The notes under the pieces: model-generated | Told to the model about the DNA's origin: nothing | Seen by the model: the letters and a program-made list of their open reading frames with translations, nothing else | The model's database searches: none | Assembly: GCA_036399775.1 (NCBI GenBank) | Contig: DASWMJ010000086.1 | Coordinates: 19,176-83,175 of the forward strand | Length of the DNA: 64,000 bases | Source: JADMIH01 sp036399775 | GTDB taxonomy: Bacteria; Chloroflexota; Chloroflexia; QHBQ01; JADMIH01 | Reading direction: 5' to 3' | Shown: positions 17,114 to 25,879 of the stretch, one piece after another | Layout: each line of letters begins with the position of its first letter | Numbering within the stretch: position 1 is the first letter of the stretch | Position numbers and translations under genes: made by a program

Positions 17114-17876
17114 TACCTGCAAGAAGCTCTGGGGATACCTCTGCCAGGCTACCAACTGTTAGGCACGGTTTGGGTAATGCCTCGCTGTATTCTGACCGTC
17201 TTTGCTTGCTGGTTACAAGCACGGTACGCGCCCCGACCTGGACAGCCCAACTGAGCGCGACATGGCTATCATCTATTACCAGCGCGTCTGTTGGCAACGC
17301 TCCCGCGTCGGCAAAAATGCGCTCGTAGTAGTCCGGGCCGGATTTGTGCGTATTGACCAGGTCCGGGCCGTAAAGGCGGCCAAAGCAATCGAGCACGCCC
17401 GTAGCACCGAGATAGCCCTTCAGGTCTGTGGAAGACTCGCCTGAAGCAGTATGCAGTATATATCCGGCATCATGGAGGCGTCTGATCGCGTCTGCTGCCC
17501 CTGGAAAGTCTGCTCGGACCTTAGAGACGATCCAGGCTCCCGCTCGTCGGGCAAGCTCCACGCTCTCCTCTTCAGATGGCGTGGGAACACCTACAAGCTG
17601 GCACATATCGGCTAGCCAGTCGAGGTTGTACTTACGCTCAAAACTCCAATAATCAGGAGTAGAGTTCATGCGTGCCTCCCACGCACCTGGGCTAAAGAAT
17701 GAAGTTATAACTACCCGGTTGGCTTCAGCCCATGCTTCTGCGCTACCGCCGAGGATCGGTGCAAAGAATTGACCGACCATGCGCTGCCACTGGGGAGCGC
17801 GCACATCGTTATCGCTTATGACCCCTCCATCATCAAGGAATAGCACGTACCGGCCTGTCATCAATGGTCGCTCCAT
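17106..17876 (-). CDS. HAD-like hydrolase with altered first motif
   Basis: A haloacid-dehalogenase-like protein of about 256 residues. Motif I reads LFLDDGGVISD: the nucleophile position is Asp15, but the second Asp of DxD is Gly17. Later motifs are present: HTASGES (motif II), Lys in HKSGPDYYERIF (motif III) and LVIDDS (motif IV). The missing general acid suggests a changed reaction or weak phosphatase activity. An in-frame ATG at 17861 with GGAG nine bases upstream may be the true start. Substrate unknown. Confidence 0.75.
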   Translation of the reverse strand: MERPLMTGRYVLFLDDGGVISDNDVRAPQWQRMVGQFFAPILGGSAEAWAEANRVVITSFFSPGAWEARMNSTPDYWSFERKYNLDWLADMCQLVGVPTPSEEESVELARRAGAWIVSKVRADFPGAADAIRRLHDAGYILHTASGESSTDLKGYLGATGVLDCFGRLYGPDLVNTHKSGPDYYERIFADAGALPTDALVIDDSHVALSWAVQVGARTVLVTSKQRRSEYSEALPKPCLTVGSLAEVSPELLAGIN

Positions 17877-17957
17877 TGTCTATCAACCCTGTTTCAAATT
17901 GCTCCATTTTATAGGAAGCTGCCAGGGTTGAAATATGCTCCTATCCAGGGCTTATGC

Positions 17958-18698
17958 TTATGCTTGAGGTAGTTTGGCTGCGACTTCTCTTCCTATCTGG
18001 TGGAAGTATTCGTTGGTTATACCCCTGGTTACCGGGTGCGTTGCGATAACGAACAATGTCTGGCCATTGCTGGCGGTGTGGCAGACCTTTGTGCCGATGG
18101 TCGTAGGGGAGAACTGGACGCCCGCGATTAGCTTCCACCACATGTGGTACCCGAAGCCATAGAAGAAGACGGCCGCCGGTTTGTGCTCCTCAATCCTGGC
18201 CTTGATATGGAGCGCTCGCGGCTCGGCCAGGTGCTCTCCATACGTTTGGCGAGTTTTGAGAAATGGTAGTTCGGAATGCTCACCGTATAGCCACTTGCCC
18301 ATGGAAGGTGAGGGGAGTGGTAGCAGCTCAATCAGGCAATGGTTTGCGCCCCATCTGCCCAATTGTTTCTGTTGGAATGACTTCACCGCTTGAGATGTGG
18401 GCGTATCTCCATTTATTGATAATAGAATTCGGATAAGTTTGTCCCAGGTTGGCTGAAACTGTGGGGGGTCCCCGAGGTATTTCGTTATCCCGAGGTGTGA
18501 ATGGTAGCCTGCGAGGTCTTCAAGCTCGTTCTTGCCCCGTACCTCCCAGGCGTCAAGTCGTTTATTTATCCCCTCAAATGAGGTGCCTCCGCCTTCTTCC
18601 ATGCCTACGAACCAGTAGCGGCCCCGGTAATCACCGTAGCCGTAGAAGGTGTCAATGTATGATTGGAGCAAATCGTCATCGAACATGCGGTCTGACAT
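17958..18698 (-). CDS. Hypothetical protein, possible UDG-like fold
   Basis: 246 residues, soluble. The early motif RGRYWFVGMEEGGG, the central NHCLIELLPLPSPS, KPAAVFFYGFGY and the late FVIATHPVTRGI are spaced as in the uracil-DNA-glycosylase superfamily, where the last conserved element is an HP-containing loop. No iron-sulfur cysteines are present. The assignment is weak. It ends 80 bases from the HAD gene on the same strand and starts 16 bases from the Fic stop, so the three may be co-transcribed. Function unknown. Confidence 0.6.
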   Translation of the reverse strand: MSDRMFDDDLLQSYIDTFYGYGDYRGRYWFVGMEEGGGTSFEGINKRLDAWEVRGKNELEDLAGYHSHLGITKYLGDPPQFQPTWDKLIRILLSINGDTPTSQAVKSFQQKQLGRWGANHCLIELLPLPSPSMGKWLYGEHSELPFLKTRQTYGEHLAEPRALHIKARIEEHKPAAVFFYGFGYHMWWKLIAGVQFSPTTIGTKVCHTASNGQTLFVIATHPVTRGITNEYFHQIGREVAAKLPQA

Positions 18699-18713
18699 AT
18701 AGCAATAATACCA

Positions 18714-19691
18714 CTAAATATTGTTCGCGTGCCGGGGCCTTCCCCTTGGGGCAATCCCTCTTTCTACCTCGTCTTTGTAGCGGGCGATGGCCTGGGGGGT
18801 GGCGTGCCATCGTCCACCACGTTTGACGGCTTCCAGGCGGCCATGCCGGACGAGCCAGCCGAGGTAGTCGGTCGAGTAGCCGCTCGCCTCTGCAAGTTCG
18901 GAGAGCGGCCTGTACTCGTCGTCGGGAGTCACGGCGCACGCTTCGAGGTAGAGGTCGAGTCCTCCCTCTACGGCCCGGCCCACCAGGTTGCATAAGGGGT
19001 TGAAGTTGCCTGAGCCTGCGCTATCGAGGGCGCGGAGGTAGTTGATGCGCCAATCGCGCAGCAGGAGGGCGGGCGGGTAGCCGTCTTGCATGAGCATAAG
19101 GTTGAGGAGGAGCCTGCCCGTGCGCCCATTCCCGTCGAAGAAGGGGTGGATGGCCTCGAAGTCGTGGTGGGCTATGCCTGCGCGGGTGATAGGCGCGTAG
19201 TCCAGGCCAGGACCTCGCAGCCAGGAGAGCCATTCACCCACGAGGCGCTCTACCTGTCCGGCGGGGGGAGGGGTGATGCGTGCGCCGCGTATGTAGACGG
19301 GGCCGTTGCGGAAGTGCCCCGCCGTTTCGTCAATACCTTCCATGATGAGCCTGTGCAGGGTGAGGATGGTTTCAAGGGTTATTGTCGTGGTCTCAGTCGC
19401 AAGGTGGGTGAGGTATTCGAAGGCTTCGGCGTGGTTGGTGGCTTCCAGATGCTCGCGCATGGGGTGGCCGCCGATTGTCATGCCCGTTTCGAGGATGACC
19501 TGCGTCTCGCGCAGGGTGAGGGTGTTGCCCTCGATGGCGTTCGAGTGGTAGGTAAGGAGGAGGCGCAACGACTCGCGCAGCCGCCTCAGCACGCTCGCCG
19601 GGAGCGGCCTGTGGTTGTCGAGGTTGGCGCGCTTCCTGTCGAGGCGGCGGGCCAACCTGGGGTCGAGGCGGGGGGTTGTTGGGGTGTGCAT
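18714..19691 (-). CDS. Fic family protein with N-terminal inhibitory helix
   Basis: Fic enzymes transfer AMP or related groups from nucleotides to protein hydroxyls. The catalytic motif HPFFDGNGR lies at about residues 182-190. The inhibitory helix motif SNAIEGN (about 50-56) is N-terminal, so it is a class II Fic protein that restrains itself. The beta-hairpin HFRNGPVYIRG precedes the active site. A C-terminal ~70-residue region (LSELAEASGYSTDYLGWLVR) looks like an HTH. The ATG at 19691 has GGAG nine bases upstream; a GTG at 19718 has none. It is divergent from the Uma2 gene. Confidence 0.88.
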   Translation of the reverse strand: MHTPTTPRLDPRLARRLDRKRANLDNHRPLPASVLRRLRESLRLLLTYHSNAIEGNTLTLRETQVILETGMTIGGHPMREHLEATNHAEAFEYLTHLATETTTITLETILTLHRLIMEGIDETAGHFRNGPVYIRGARITPPPAGQVERLVGEWLSWLRGPGLDYAPITRAGIAHHDFEAIHPFFDGNGRTGRLLLNLMLMQDGYPPALLLRDWRINYLRALDSAGSGNFNPLCNLVGRAVEGGLDLYLEACAVTPDDEYRPLSELAEASGYSTDYLGWLVRHGRLEAVKRGGRWHATPQAIARYKDEVERGIAPRGRPRHANNI

Positions 19692-19707
19692 TTCTTTGGT
19701 GCTCCGT

Positions 19708-19753
19708 ATAATCGCCACGTTTTCTATATTATAGAATAAATCGTGGTAATTAT
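19708..19753. repeat. 46-bp palindromic repeat, copy A
   Basis: ATAATCGCCACGTTTT at one end and TCGTGGTAATTAT at the other are identical to copy B (20525-20570), with a variable 17-base centre. Each copy is itself a near palindrome (ATAATCGCCACG against CGTGGTAATTAT). It lies in the divergent space between fic and uma2. Confidence 0.9.
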
Positions 19754-19872
19754 CAACTGTTGCGTCACTGTCCAGGCAAAGTGTGTTTGCTGTATACTGA
19801 CTGGTGTGAAGGCTGTCCCGCCTCTATTATTTCGATTTTTGCGTGATCATTTAGCCTACACGTGAGGAAACA

Positions 19873-20463
19873 ATGACATCACTGGCTGAGACGTGGTACA
19901 CGCCCGAAGAGTACCTTGCTCTTGAGCGTAAAGCGGAATACAAAAGCGAGTATATCAACGGCCAGATATACGCCATGTCGGGGGCCAGCCGCGAACACAT
20001 CCTGATTGCCGTCAATGTAGTTAGTGAAATAAGGTCACAATTCAGAGGCAGGACCTGTGAAGTTTACAATAGTGATGTGCGGGTCAAGGTCAGCCCCGGC
20101 GGCACGTACACGTACCCCGATGCTGCCGCTGTCTGTGGGGAGCCTCGCTTTGAAGATGCAGCAGTAGACACGCTCACCAATCCTACGGTGATAGTTGAGG
20201 TGCTGTCGCCTTCCACCGAGGCTTACGACAGAGGGGAAAAGTTCAGGCAGTACCGCAGGCTGGAATCGCTGGCGGAATACGTACTCATAGCGCAGGATAA
20301 GGTACAGGTAGAGCATTACGCCCGGCACGGGGATAAAGGGGACCAGTGGGTACTCACTGAGATCAGCGACCTCGGCGGCACACTGCACCTGGCTTCTATC
20401 GGCTGTGGACTGGCGCTCGCGGACATTTATGACAAAGTGCCCGTTCAGCCCCCCATCGAGTAA
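19873..20463 (+). CDS. Uma2 family (DUF820) PD-(D/E)XK-like protein
   Basis: 196 residues. The start motif YTPEEYLALER, YINGQIYAMSGAS, the catalytic-type YPDAAAVCG and IVEVLSPSTEAYDRGEKF, then YRRLESLAEYVLI are hallmark Uma2 features of a restriction-endonuclease-like fold. These proteins are numerous in cyanobacteria and Chloroflexota and their role is unsettled. GAGGAAACA precedes the ATG. The gene sits between two direct 46-bp palindromic repeats, as if it moved or is controlled as a unit with them. Confidence 0.87.
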   Translation: MTSLAETWYTPEEYLALERKAEYKSEYINGQIYAMSGASREHILIAVNVVSEIRSQFRGRTCEVYNSDVRVKVSPGGTYTYPDAAAVCGEPRFEDAAVDTLTNPTVIVEVLSPSTEAYDRGEKFRQYRRLESLAEYVLIAQDKVQVEHYARHGDKGDQWVLTEISDLGGTLHLASIGCGLALADIYDKVPVQPPIE

Positions 20464-20524
20464 ACAGATTTAGGTCCTCGCCAGACAGCGCGGCAAGCTG
20501 GGTTGTTCATTTCTCCAATATCGC

Positions 20525-20570
20525 ATAATCGCCACGTTTTTTATAATTTACATCAAATCGTGGTAATTAT
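20525..20570. repeat. 46-bp palindromic repeat, copy B
   Basis: Same orientation and length as copy A (19708-19753), with identical ends. It lies 61 bases after the Uma2 stop. Confidence 0.9.
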
Positions 20571-20610
20571 GCAGCTTCTATTCATGTCAAGGTTGGTTTA
20601 TCCACATACC

Positions 20611-21660
20611 CTACAAGGTCGCGAGTGAAGCCAGCGAACGGCGCGCCTGTGCCGCCCAATCCCCTCTGATGCCAGGGTGTTTGCGCCATTCCAGCACCCA
20701 AAGAGCGTCCTGGATGCGGCGGAGGGCGATAAAGGTGTCCAGGTGGGCTTCGTGTTCGGCGGCTAGGAAGCGGATCCGGCGATAGCCCGCCAGCAGCCCG
20801 GCGCGCAACGCTGGATATTCCGGCCAGTCCAGTATCTCGCTCAACATCACCGCCGGGTCATAGAGCAGTGGGCCGAAACCGCAATCGTCAAAATCAATGG
20901 CCCGCACGGTGCCGCGTGCGAAGAGTAGATTGCCATAGTGCAGATCGGCGTGGATCAGCCCGAACGTATCCGGCCCCTTCCCTAGCGCCTCCTCTGCTGC
21001 CCGCACTCGTTCGAGGGTCGCCGTCACCCGCTCTGCCTCGGCTGACGAGAGGGTACCGACCACCAGGGTATGAATGCCTATGATGATCTCCGGCGCGAAG
21101 GGGTCGGGTGCCCACCGCGCCGACTCGATGGGGAAATCCACCCGCCCTCGCGTGAAGCCTGGAGGCGGTCCCCATTGGCGTGCGTGATTTTGCAGACGGG
21201 CCATCAATTCCCCTACACGCTCCATCTGCCGAGGAGTCAACCCGTGCCGCAGGAGCCGTCCAGGGAGCCAGCAAAACAGCACGCAGATGTGAGGCTGGGG
21301 CACGCCGGGAGTGGCGGCCAGGGTGAGGAGGAGGCCTGCGCGGGTAGGCACCGGCGCGGGCACTTCCAGGTCGGTATCTCGACGTAGGGCGGCCAGCCAT
21401 GCTAGTTCCGCGCCAACGCTTTCTACCGTAGGTGTGCCTGCACGGTGGATGCGTAAGACGTAGCGCTGCCCGGTGGCGGTGTCCACCCGGAAGGTGGTGT
21501 TGAATAAATGGGCCAGCAGGGTCACGCGCACAGGCGGCAAATCATAAGCGGCCAGGGCTACCTCTGCCAGTTGCCGCAGCCGCTTTATCTGAGTGCGCCG
21601 GTGAAACCTCTCAAATTCGCGCTGCGTACTGGCCGGTTTCTCTACCTGCCGCGTTGTCAA
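20611..21660 (-). CDS. Aminoglycoside phosphotransferase / homoserine kinase type II-like kinase
   Basis: APH-fold small-molecule kinase of 349 residues. The Brenner motif appears as FGLIHADLHYGNLLF with the catalytic Asp, followed by the metal-binding IDFDDCGFGPLLYD. The N-lobe has TTFRVDTATGQRYVLRIHRAG with the ATP-contacting Lys replaced by an Arg in the VLRIHR stretch, as in some of the family. TTG start (21658-21660) behind GGGAGGGTG. The substrate may be an amino alcohol or a sugar; resistance is not implied. The REP element and eCIS promoter lie upstream on the other strand. Confidence 0.82.
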   Translation of the reverse strand: MTTRQVEKPASTQREFERFHRRTQIKRLRQLAEVALAAYDLPPVRVTLLAHLFNTTFRVDTATGQRYVLRIHRAGTPTVESVGAELAWLAALRRDTDLEVPAPVPTRAGLLLTLAATPGVPQPHICVLFCWLPGRLLRHGLTPRQMERVGELMARLQNHARQWGPPPGFTRGRVDFPIESARWAPDPFAPEIIIGIHTLVVGTLSSAEAERVTATLERVRAAEEALGKGPDTFGLIHADLHYGNLLFARGTVRAIDFDDCGFGPLLYDPAVMLSEILDWPEYPALRAGLLAGYRRIRFLAAEHEAHLDTFIALRRIQDALWVLEWRKHPGIRGDWAAQARRSLASLATL

Positions 21661-21756
21661 CTTTACACCCTCCCAACCTTAAAGTCAGATTTAGACACCT
21701 TGATTTCATTCTCAGAGCAAACGCATCTAAAAGGAGCAAATACCAGGTCAGACCTT

Positions 21757-21872
21757 GTCATTCTGAGCGCAGCGAAGAATCTCGTCCCTCGCGAATATGC
21801 TTATTCTAGAGTGCCAAAGGCAAGAGGATGCGCGAGGAGCGAGATTCTTCGCTGCGCTCAGAATGACGTAGG
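21757..21872. repeat. REP-like palindrome (second copy)
   Basis: Same element as at 9252-9378: TGTCATTCTGAGCGCAGCG at the left and CGCTGCGCTCAGAATGAC at the right, with a ~40-base loop. It stands between the kinase gene and the eCIS promoter. Confidence 0.88.
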
Positions 21873-21950
21873 ATAGTAGGTTTGCCGGTGGATAGAGATT
21901 ATTCATGCAATATAGATGCAATTTCTCCTCTTTTTCTGCCTGAAAACCCC

Positions 21951-21979
21951 TTGACAAACTGTAGTAATGGGTATATTAT
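21951..21979 (+). promoter_or_regulatory. Sigma70-type promoter of the eCIS locus
   Basis: TTGACA (21951-21956), a 17-base spacer and TATTAT (21974-21979). It is the best consensus promoter in the window and faces the first eCIS gene, leaving a leader of about 210 bases. All genes from here to 63923 are on the same strand. Confidence 0.75.
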
Positions 21980-22198
21980 GCACCATAACCGTGTCTTGGA
22001 GTGGCGGTGGTCTGAGGATGCCGGTGAGCCTTTGTCTCATATCGGATTTGGCGTTGGGTTGTCATGGTTATATAGGGTTGTATCGTATTGCGCCCCGCGA
22101 ATGCCCAAACCTAACGCGCAGTTAACGGCTGGTAAACGCTTTCGTGCTATCCTGCATATCACACCTGTCTCCGGCTCATTAGCTCAACGGGAGAGTAA

Positions 22199-22465
22199 GT
22201 GGGGCACTATAGTTCCTTTATCCTACGTCTGTGGGTTGACGCCCAGGACGGCAGGCGTTGGGGTCTTATCCAGCACGTCAGCACGCGGGATAAATGCCGC
22301 TTCAGCACTCTCTCCGAGATGCTCGATTTTATTCGCCAACACTCCGGCGGCGACGACTTCTCCCAACTCTCCTTCACAGACATAGACGACCTATTCTTTA
22401 ACGGGTCTGACGTAAAAGCCTACGAACCCGCAGTGCGCGAAGATGCTGCGGAGAAAAACCCCTGA
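22199..22465 (+). CDS. Small conserved protein leading the eCIS operon
   Basis: 88 residues starting with GTG behind GGGAGAG. The sequence SSFILRLWVDAQDGRRWG, then LIQHVSTRDKCRFSTLSEML, is a beta-hairpin plus helix unit that I recall from other short Chloroflexota ORFs. Its stop overlaps the next start by one base (TGATG), tying it to the tail terminator gene. Function unknown; a regulatory or assembly role is possible. Confidence 0.6.
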   Translation: MGHYSSFILRLWVDAQDGRRWGLIQHVSTRDKCRFSTLSEMLDFIRQHSGGDDFSQLSFTDIDDLFFNGSDVKAYEPAVREDAAEKNP

Positions 22466-23418
22466 TGATAAACGACCTCGACGAAACGATCAAAAAGCTC
22501 CTCGTGGATGGCGTGCCCCTGGATACGTCGGAGATAGACGTGGTATTCGACGCGCCTACTAGCGAGTGGAAATCTTCCCTGGCGCGCCCTACCGTCAACT
22601 GCTACCTCTACCACATCATAGAGAACCACGAGCTGCGCCGCACCGACTGGGAGCTGAACCGCAACACCGCTATCAAGCAGAATGGTTCGTCCCTCTCCCA
22701 TTCGCAGACGCGCAAGCGCATGCCCTTCCGCATTGACCTCTCCTACATGATTACAACGTGGGCCAACGTCATGGAAGACGAGCACCGCTTGCTCTGGCGA
22801 ATACTTGCCGCGCTGATGAAGCACAACAACATACCCACCGGCCTCCTACAGGGTGACCTGGCTACTCAAGAATGGCCCGTACACATGAAAGTCGCCCAGC
22901 CTGAGAGCGTCTTCAAGAACCCCTCCGACTTCTGGAGCGGTATGGAAACGCACGTCAAACCGGGCGTGAACTGCATCGTAACCCTGGCTCTCGACCCCGA
23001 TATGTTCCTCGAACTGCCTATCGTGCTCACCAGGCGCGTGCGGGTACACCCGATGGACAACGTCGCGGCAGGCTACGAGGTGCCTACCGTGCAGTTTGGC
23101 GGCTGGGTGGTGATGGGTGAGAACTATGCCACGGGCGCGAGGGTGCCTGGGGCACGCGTCCAGATAGTAGAGCACGGCATCGTCACGCAGACCGATGAAG
23201 CAGGACGCTTCAAATTTGACCACATCCCCCATGGGCGCTATACCTTACGGGCCAATACGGAAGACGGCGGCGAGGTAGAGCGTAAAATCAACGTCCCAGG
23301 AGATGACTACGACCTCCTCCTGTCAGGACGTGGTGAGAGGGAAGCTAGTAGCCGCGATGGAGGAGGTGGAGACCCCGCCCCCGCCACGCACGATGGCGGC
23401 AAAAGCCGCAGGAGGTGA
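22465..23418 (+). CDS. eCIS tail terminator/cap (Pvc16/Afp16, DUF4255)
   Basis: The Pvc16 N-terminal domain (DUF4255, residues ~1-190) caps the distal end of the tube and sheath. Visible marks are INDLDETIKKLL, WKSSLARPTVNCYLYHIIEN, FRIDLSYMITTWA and EDEHRLLWRILAALM. Residues ~205-290 form a carboxypeptidase-regulatory-like beta domain (GARVQIVEHGIVTQTDEAGRF), followed by a charged Gly/Arg tail. It is followed by sheath and tube genes, as in PVC/AFP-type systems although gene order differs. It starts one base inside the previous stop. Confidence 0.9.
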   Translation: MINDLDETIKKLLVDGVPLDTSEIDVVFDAPTSEWKSSLARPTVNCYLYHIIENHELRRTDWELNRNTAIKQNGSSLSHSQTRKRMPFRIDLSYMITTWANVMEDEHRLLWRILAALMKHNNIPTGLLQGDLATQEWPVHMKVAQPESVFKNPSDFWSGMETHVKPGVNCIVTLALDPDMFLELPIVLTRRVRVHPMDNVAAGYEVPTVQFGGWVVMGENYATGARVPGARVQIVEHGIVTQTDEAGRFKFDHIPHGRYTLRANTEDGGEVERKINVPGDDYDLLLSGRGEREASSRDGGGGDPAPATHDGGKSRRR

Positions 23419-23526
23419 CGCCCAGGAAGATACACACATGGGAGGACACCCGGCGTGGGTACCGGGTGAGGCTTAGAAATAGCGGTAAATACTGGACCGC
23501 GAAACACACATGCGAAAGGAGCAATA

Positions 23527-25140
23527 ATGGCCACAACTTACTTGACACCTGGAGTTTACGTCGAAGAGGTAGACAAAGGTAGTAAGCCGATAGAGGGCGT
23601 TGGTACCGCAGTCGCAGCCTTTGTGGGCTTCGCCGAGCGCGGCCCGATCAGCACTCCTACCTTTATCGCCAACTGGACCCAGTTCACAAACACATTCGGC
23701 AGCTTTATACCGGGTGGGTACCTGGCCCATGCCGTTTATGGATTCTTCAATAACGGCGGCTCGATGTGCTACATCACCCGCTTGCCCTTGAGCGATGCCG
23801 ACCTGGCCGCAGGAGCAGGTGACGCCACCAAGAGCGCGACCCGCCAGCTTCCCGCCGGTAGGGTTGAACTGCCAGCCAAGATGGGCGGCGGAACAGTTTC
23901 CCTGGAGGTTACTGCCCGCGACGCCGGTACCACTGGCAGCGCAATCACCCTCGAAGTACTGCCCGCGACGGCCCCTGAAGGTAAGCAGCCCGCAGACGAT
24001 GAGTTCACCCTGGTCGTTCGGCAAGGCACCACCGAAGAACGGTACGAGAACGTATCCCTGCGCAAGGACAAGCGCGCCCGCAACGTAGCCGAGGTAGTGA
24101 ACGCCGACTCCAAGCTGGTGCGTGTGGCGGAGCGCGAGCAGCCCGGTAGCACCACAGAGCGCATGCCCAACCCCGGCACGTATCCCCTTTCCATCGCTTC
24201 CGAAGCCGCCATGCCCGCCGCCCAGGCCAGGATTGGCACCAATCTACTGGTAGGCGACGCGGCAGATCGCAGCGGCGTGAACGGCCTGGAAGTTGCTGAG
24301 GACGCCACGATGGTCTGCTTCCCCGACCTGATGGCCCTCTACCAGTCAGGCCGCATAGATATGGAAGGCGTACAGGCCGTGCAGCAGGCTATGCTCGACC
24401 ACGCTCAGAACATGGGCGACCGCGTAGCCATTCTCGACGCGCCCCCCGACTTCACGCCTCAGCGCATTCGCGACTGGCGTATGAAGGAAGTGAACTACGA
24501 CTCGAAGTACGGCACCCTTTACTATCCCTGGATCAAGGTTGCCAACCCGCTCGGCAACGGCAGCGGCATATTCGTGCCGCCGTGCGGCCACATGGCGGGC
24601 ATCTGGTCTCGCAGCGACAGCCAGCGTGGAGTGCACAAGGCACCGGCGAACGAGGTCATCGCGGGGTGCATCGGCCTCCAGTACCAGACCACGCACAACG
24701 AGCAGGCGATCTTGAACCCGGCAGGCATCAACGTAATCCGCAGCTTTCCCGGACGCGGCATCCGCGTATGGGGCGCTCGCACCATCTCCAGCGACCCGTC
24801 ATGGCGGTACCTCAACGTGCGCCGCCTGTTCAACTATATCGAGGAGTCGCTCCTCCAGGGCACACAGTGGGCCGTGTTCGAGCCGAACGACATGGACCTG
24901 TGGGAGCGGATCAAGCGCGACATAAGCGCATTCTTGATCAGGACATGGCGCGATGGCGCACTCTTCGGCAACACAGCCGCGGAGGCGTTCTACGTGAAGT
25001 GTGACGCGGAGAACAACCCGCCGGAGACACGCGACGTAGGCCAGCTCATCGTGGAAGTGGGCATCGCCCCGGTCAAACCAGCCGAGTTCGTTATCATCCG
25101 CTTGAGCCAGTGGCAGAGCGGCGGCTCGGCAGGCGAGTAG
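23527..25140 (+). CDS. eCIS tail sheath protein (Afp2-4 like)
   Basis: Contractile sheath subunit of 537 residues. The N-terminus TYLTPGVYVEEVDKGSKPIE and GVGTAVAAFVGFAERGP are typical. The C-terminal domain has AVFEPNDMDLWERIKRDISA, TWRDGALFGNTAAEAFYVKCD and the closing strand VIIRLSQW, used for subunit linking. A variable insert at about residues 110-240 is probably surface-exposed. Only one sheath gene is present, while AFP and PVC have three. AAAGGAG precedes the ATG. Confidence 0.95.
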   Translation: MATTYLTPGVYVEEVDKGSKPIEGVGTAVAAFVGFAERGPISTPTFIANWTQFTNTFGSFIPGGYLAHAVYGFFNNGGSMCYITRLPLSDADLAAGAGDATKSATRQLPAGRVELPAKMGGGTVSLEVTARDAGTTGSAITLEVLPATAPEGKQPADDEFTLVVRQGTTEERYENVSLRKDKRARNVAEVVNADSKLVRVAEREQPGSTTERMPNPGTYPLSIASEAAMPAAQARIGTNLLVGDAADRSGVNGLEVAEDATMVCFPDLMALYQSGRIDMEGVQAVQQAMLDHAQNMGDRVAILDAPPDFTPQRIRDWRMKEVNYDSKYGTLYYPWIKVANPLGNGSGIFVPPCGHMAGIWSRSDSQRGVHKAPANEVIAGCIGLQYQTTHNEQAILNPAGINVIRSFPGRGIRVWGARTISSDPSWRYLNVRRLFNYIEESLLQGTQWAVFEPNDMDLWERIKRDISAFLIRTWRDGALFGNTAAEAFYVKCDAENNPPETRDVGQLIVEVGIAPVKPAEFVIIRLSQWQSGGSAGE

Positions 25141-25145
25141 CGACG

Positions 25146-25239
25146 AATTATGAATTGTGAATTATGAATTTTGAGTTGTTCATGAGGCGCTCAGATTCGT
25201 AATTCATAATTCATAACTCAAAATTCATAATTCACACAG
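25146..25239. repeat. Palindromic word repeat, GAATTATGAATT type
   Basis: Tandem GAATTATGAATT/GAATTTTGAG words on the left and CATAATTCATAACTCAAAATTC words on the right can form a long AT-rich stem. It fills the space between sheath and tube genes right before the AGGAGG site. Confidence 0.85.
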
Positions 25240-25251
25240 GAGGTTATCAAC

Positions 25252-25716
25252 ATGGCTGGTATGGAAGGTGGCGGCGTAAGAGAAGATCCCTTGATCCAAG
25301 CTCACTACTACGTCGAGTTCAGCCCTCACATCAACGGCATGGTATTCCGCGAGTGCACAGGCATCGGTTCGGAGAGCGAAGTCGTTGAGTACAAGGGTAG
25401 CATGAAGGACGACTACCACACGATCCAGGCCGTACCTGGCCGCTTGAAGTGGAACAAGGTTCAGCTCAAGCGCGGTATCACCAGCTCCATGGAAGCATGG
25501 GCCTGGCGAAAGATGATCGAAGAAGGCAAGGTAAACGATGCCCGCGCCAACGGCTCCATCGTTATGCTCAACCAGGAAGGCCAGGAAGTCGCCCGGTGGA
25601 ACTTCACCCGCGCATGGCCGACCAAGGTAGTAGGCCCGGCCTTCAACTCTTCCACGAACGAAGCCGGTATCGAGGAGATGGAGCTAGTTCACGAGAAGAT
25701 GATCCGCATCAAGTAA
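25252..25716 (+). CDS. eCIS inner tube protein 1 (gp19/Afp1 family)
   Basis: 154 residues, the usual size of a contractile-tail tube subunit that stacks into hexamer rings inside the sheath. Marks: YYVEFSPHINGMVFRECTGI, WNKVQLKRGITSSMEAWAWR, GSIVMLNQEGQEVARWNF and the closing GIEEMELVHEKMIRI. CAGGAGG precedes the ATG. It directly follows the sheath gene. The second tube-like gene at 27119 probably provides the baseplate-proximal ring. Confidence 0.94.
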   Translation: MAGMEGGGVREDPLIQAHYYVEFSPHINGMVFRECTGIGSESEVVEYKGSMKDDYHTIQAVPGRLKWNKVQLKRGITSSMEAWAWRKMIEEGKVNDARANGSIVMLNQEGQEVARWNFTRAWPTKVVGPAFNSSTNEAGIEEMELVHEKMIRIK

Positions 25717-25745
25717 CGTCGGTCAGGGTGTGTTGGGGGCGGCTA

Positions 25746-25826
25746 ATTTTGAATTTTGAATTTTGAATTTTGAATTCTGAGTTCGATAGCATAACTCAAA
25801 ATTCAAAATTCAAAATTCAAAATTCG
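25746..25826. repeat. Palindromic word repeat, TTTTGAA / TTCAAAA type
   Basis: Four tandem TTTTGAATTTTGAAT words on the left and their complement (CTCAAAATTCAAAATTC) on the right form a ~35-bp AT-rich stem between the tube gene and the chaperone gene. Confidence 0.88.
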
Positions 25827-25879
25827 AGATTGGCGGTCCCCAATACGTATAGAATAAGATAGAAGAGGACAGATACAAT

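Noticed and set aside
20611..21660. Antibiotic resistance gene
   Set aside because: The APH fold is shared by many housekeeping kinases; no resistance-specific motif or mobile context is seen.
22171..22198. tRNA-like D-arm (TTAGCTCAACGGGAGAG) before the first eCIS gene
   Set aside because: No anticodon stem, T-arm or acceptor match follows; GGGAGAG serves better as the ribosome site of the GTG start at 22199.
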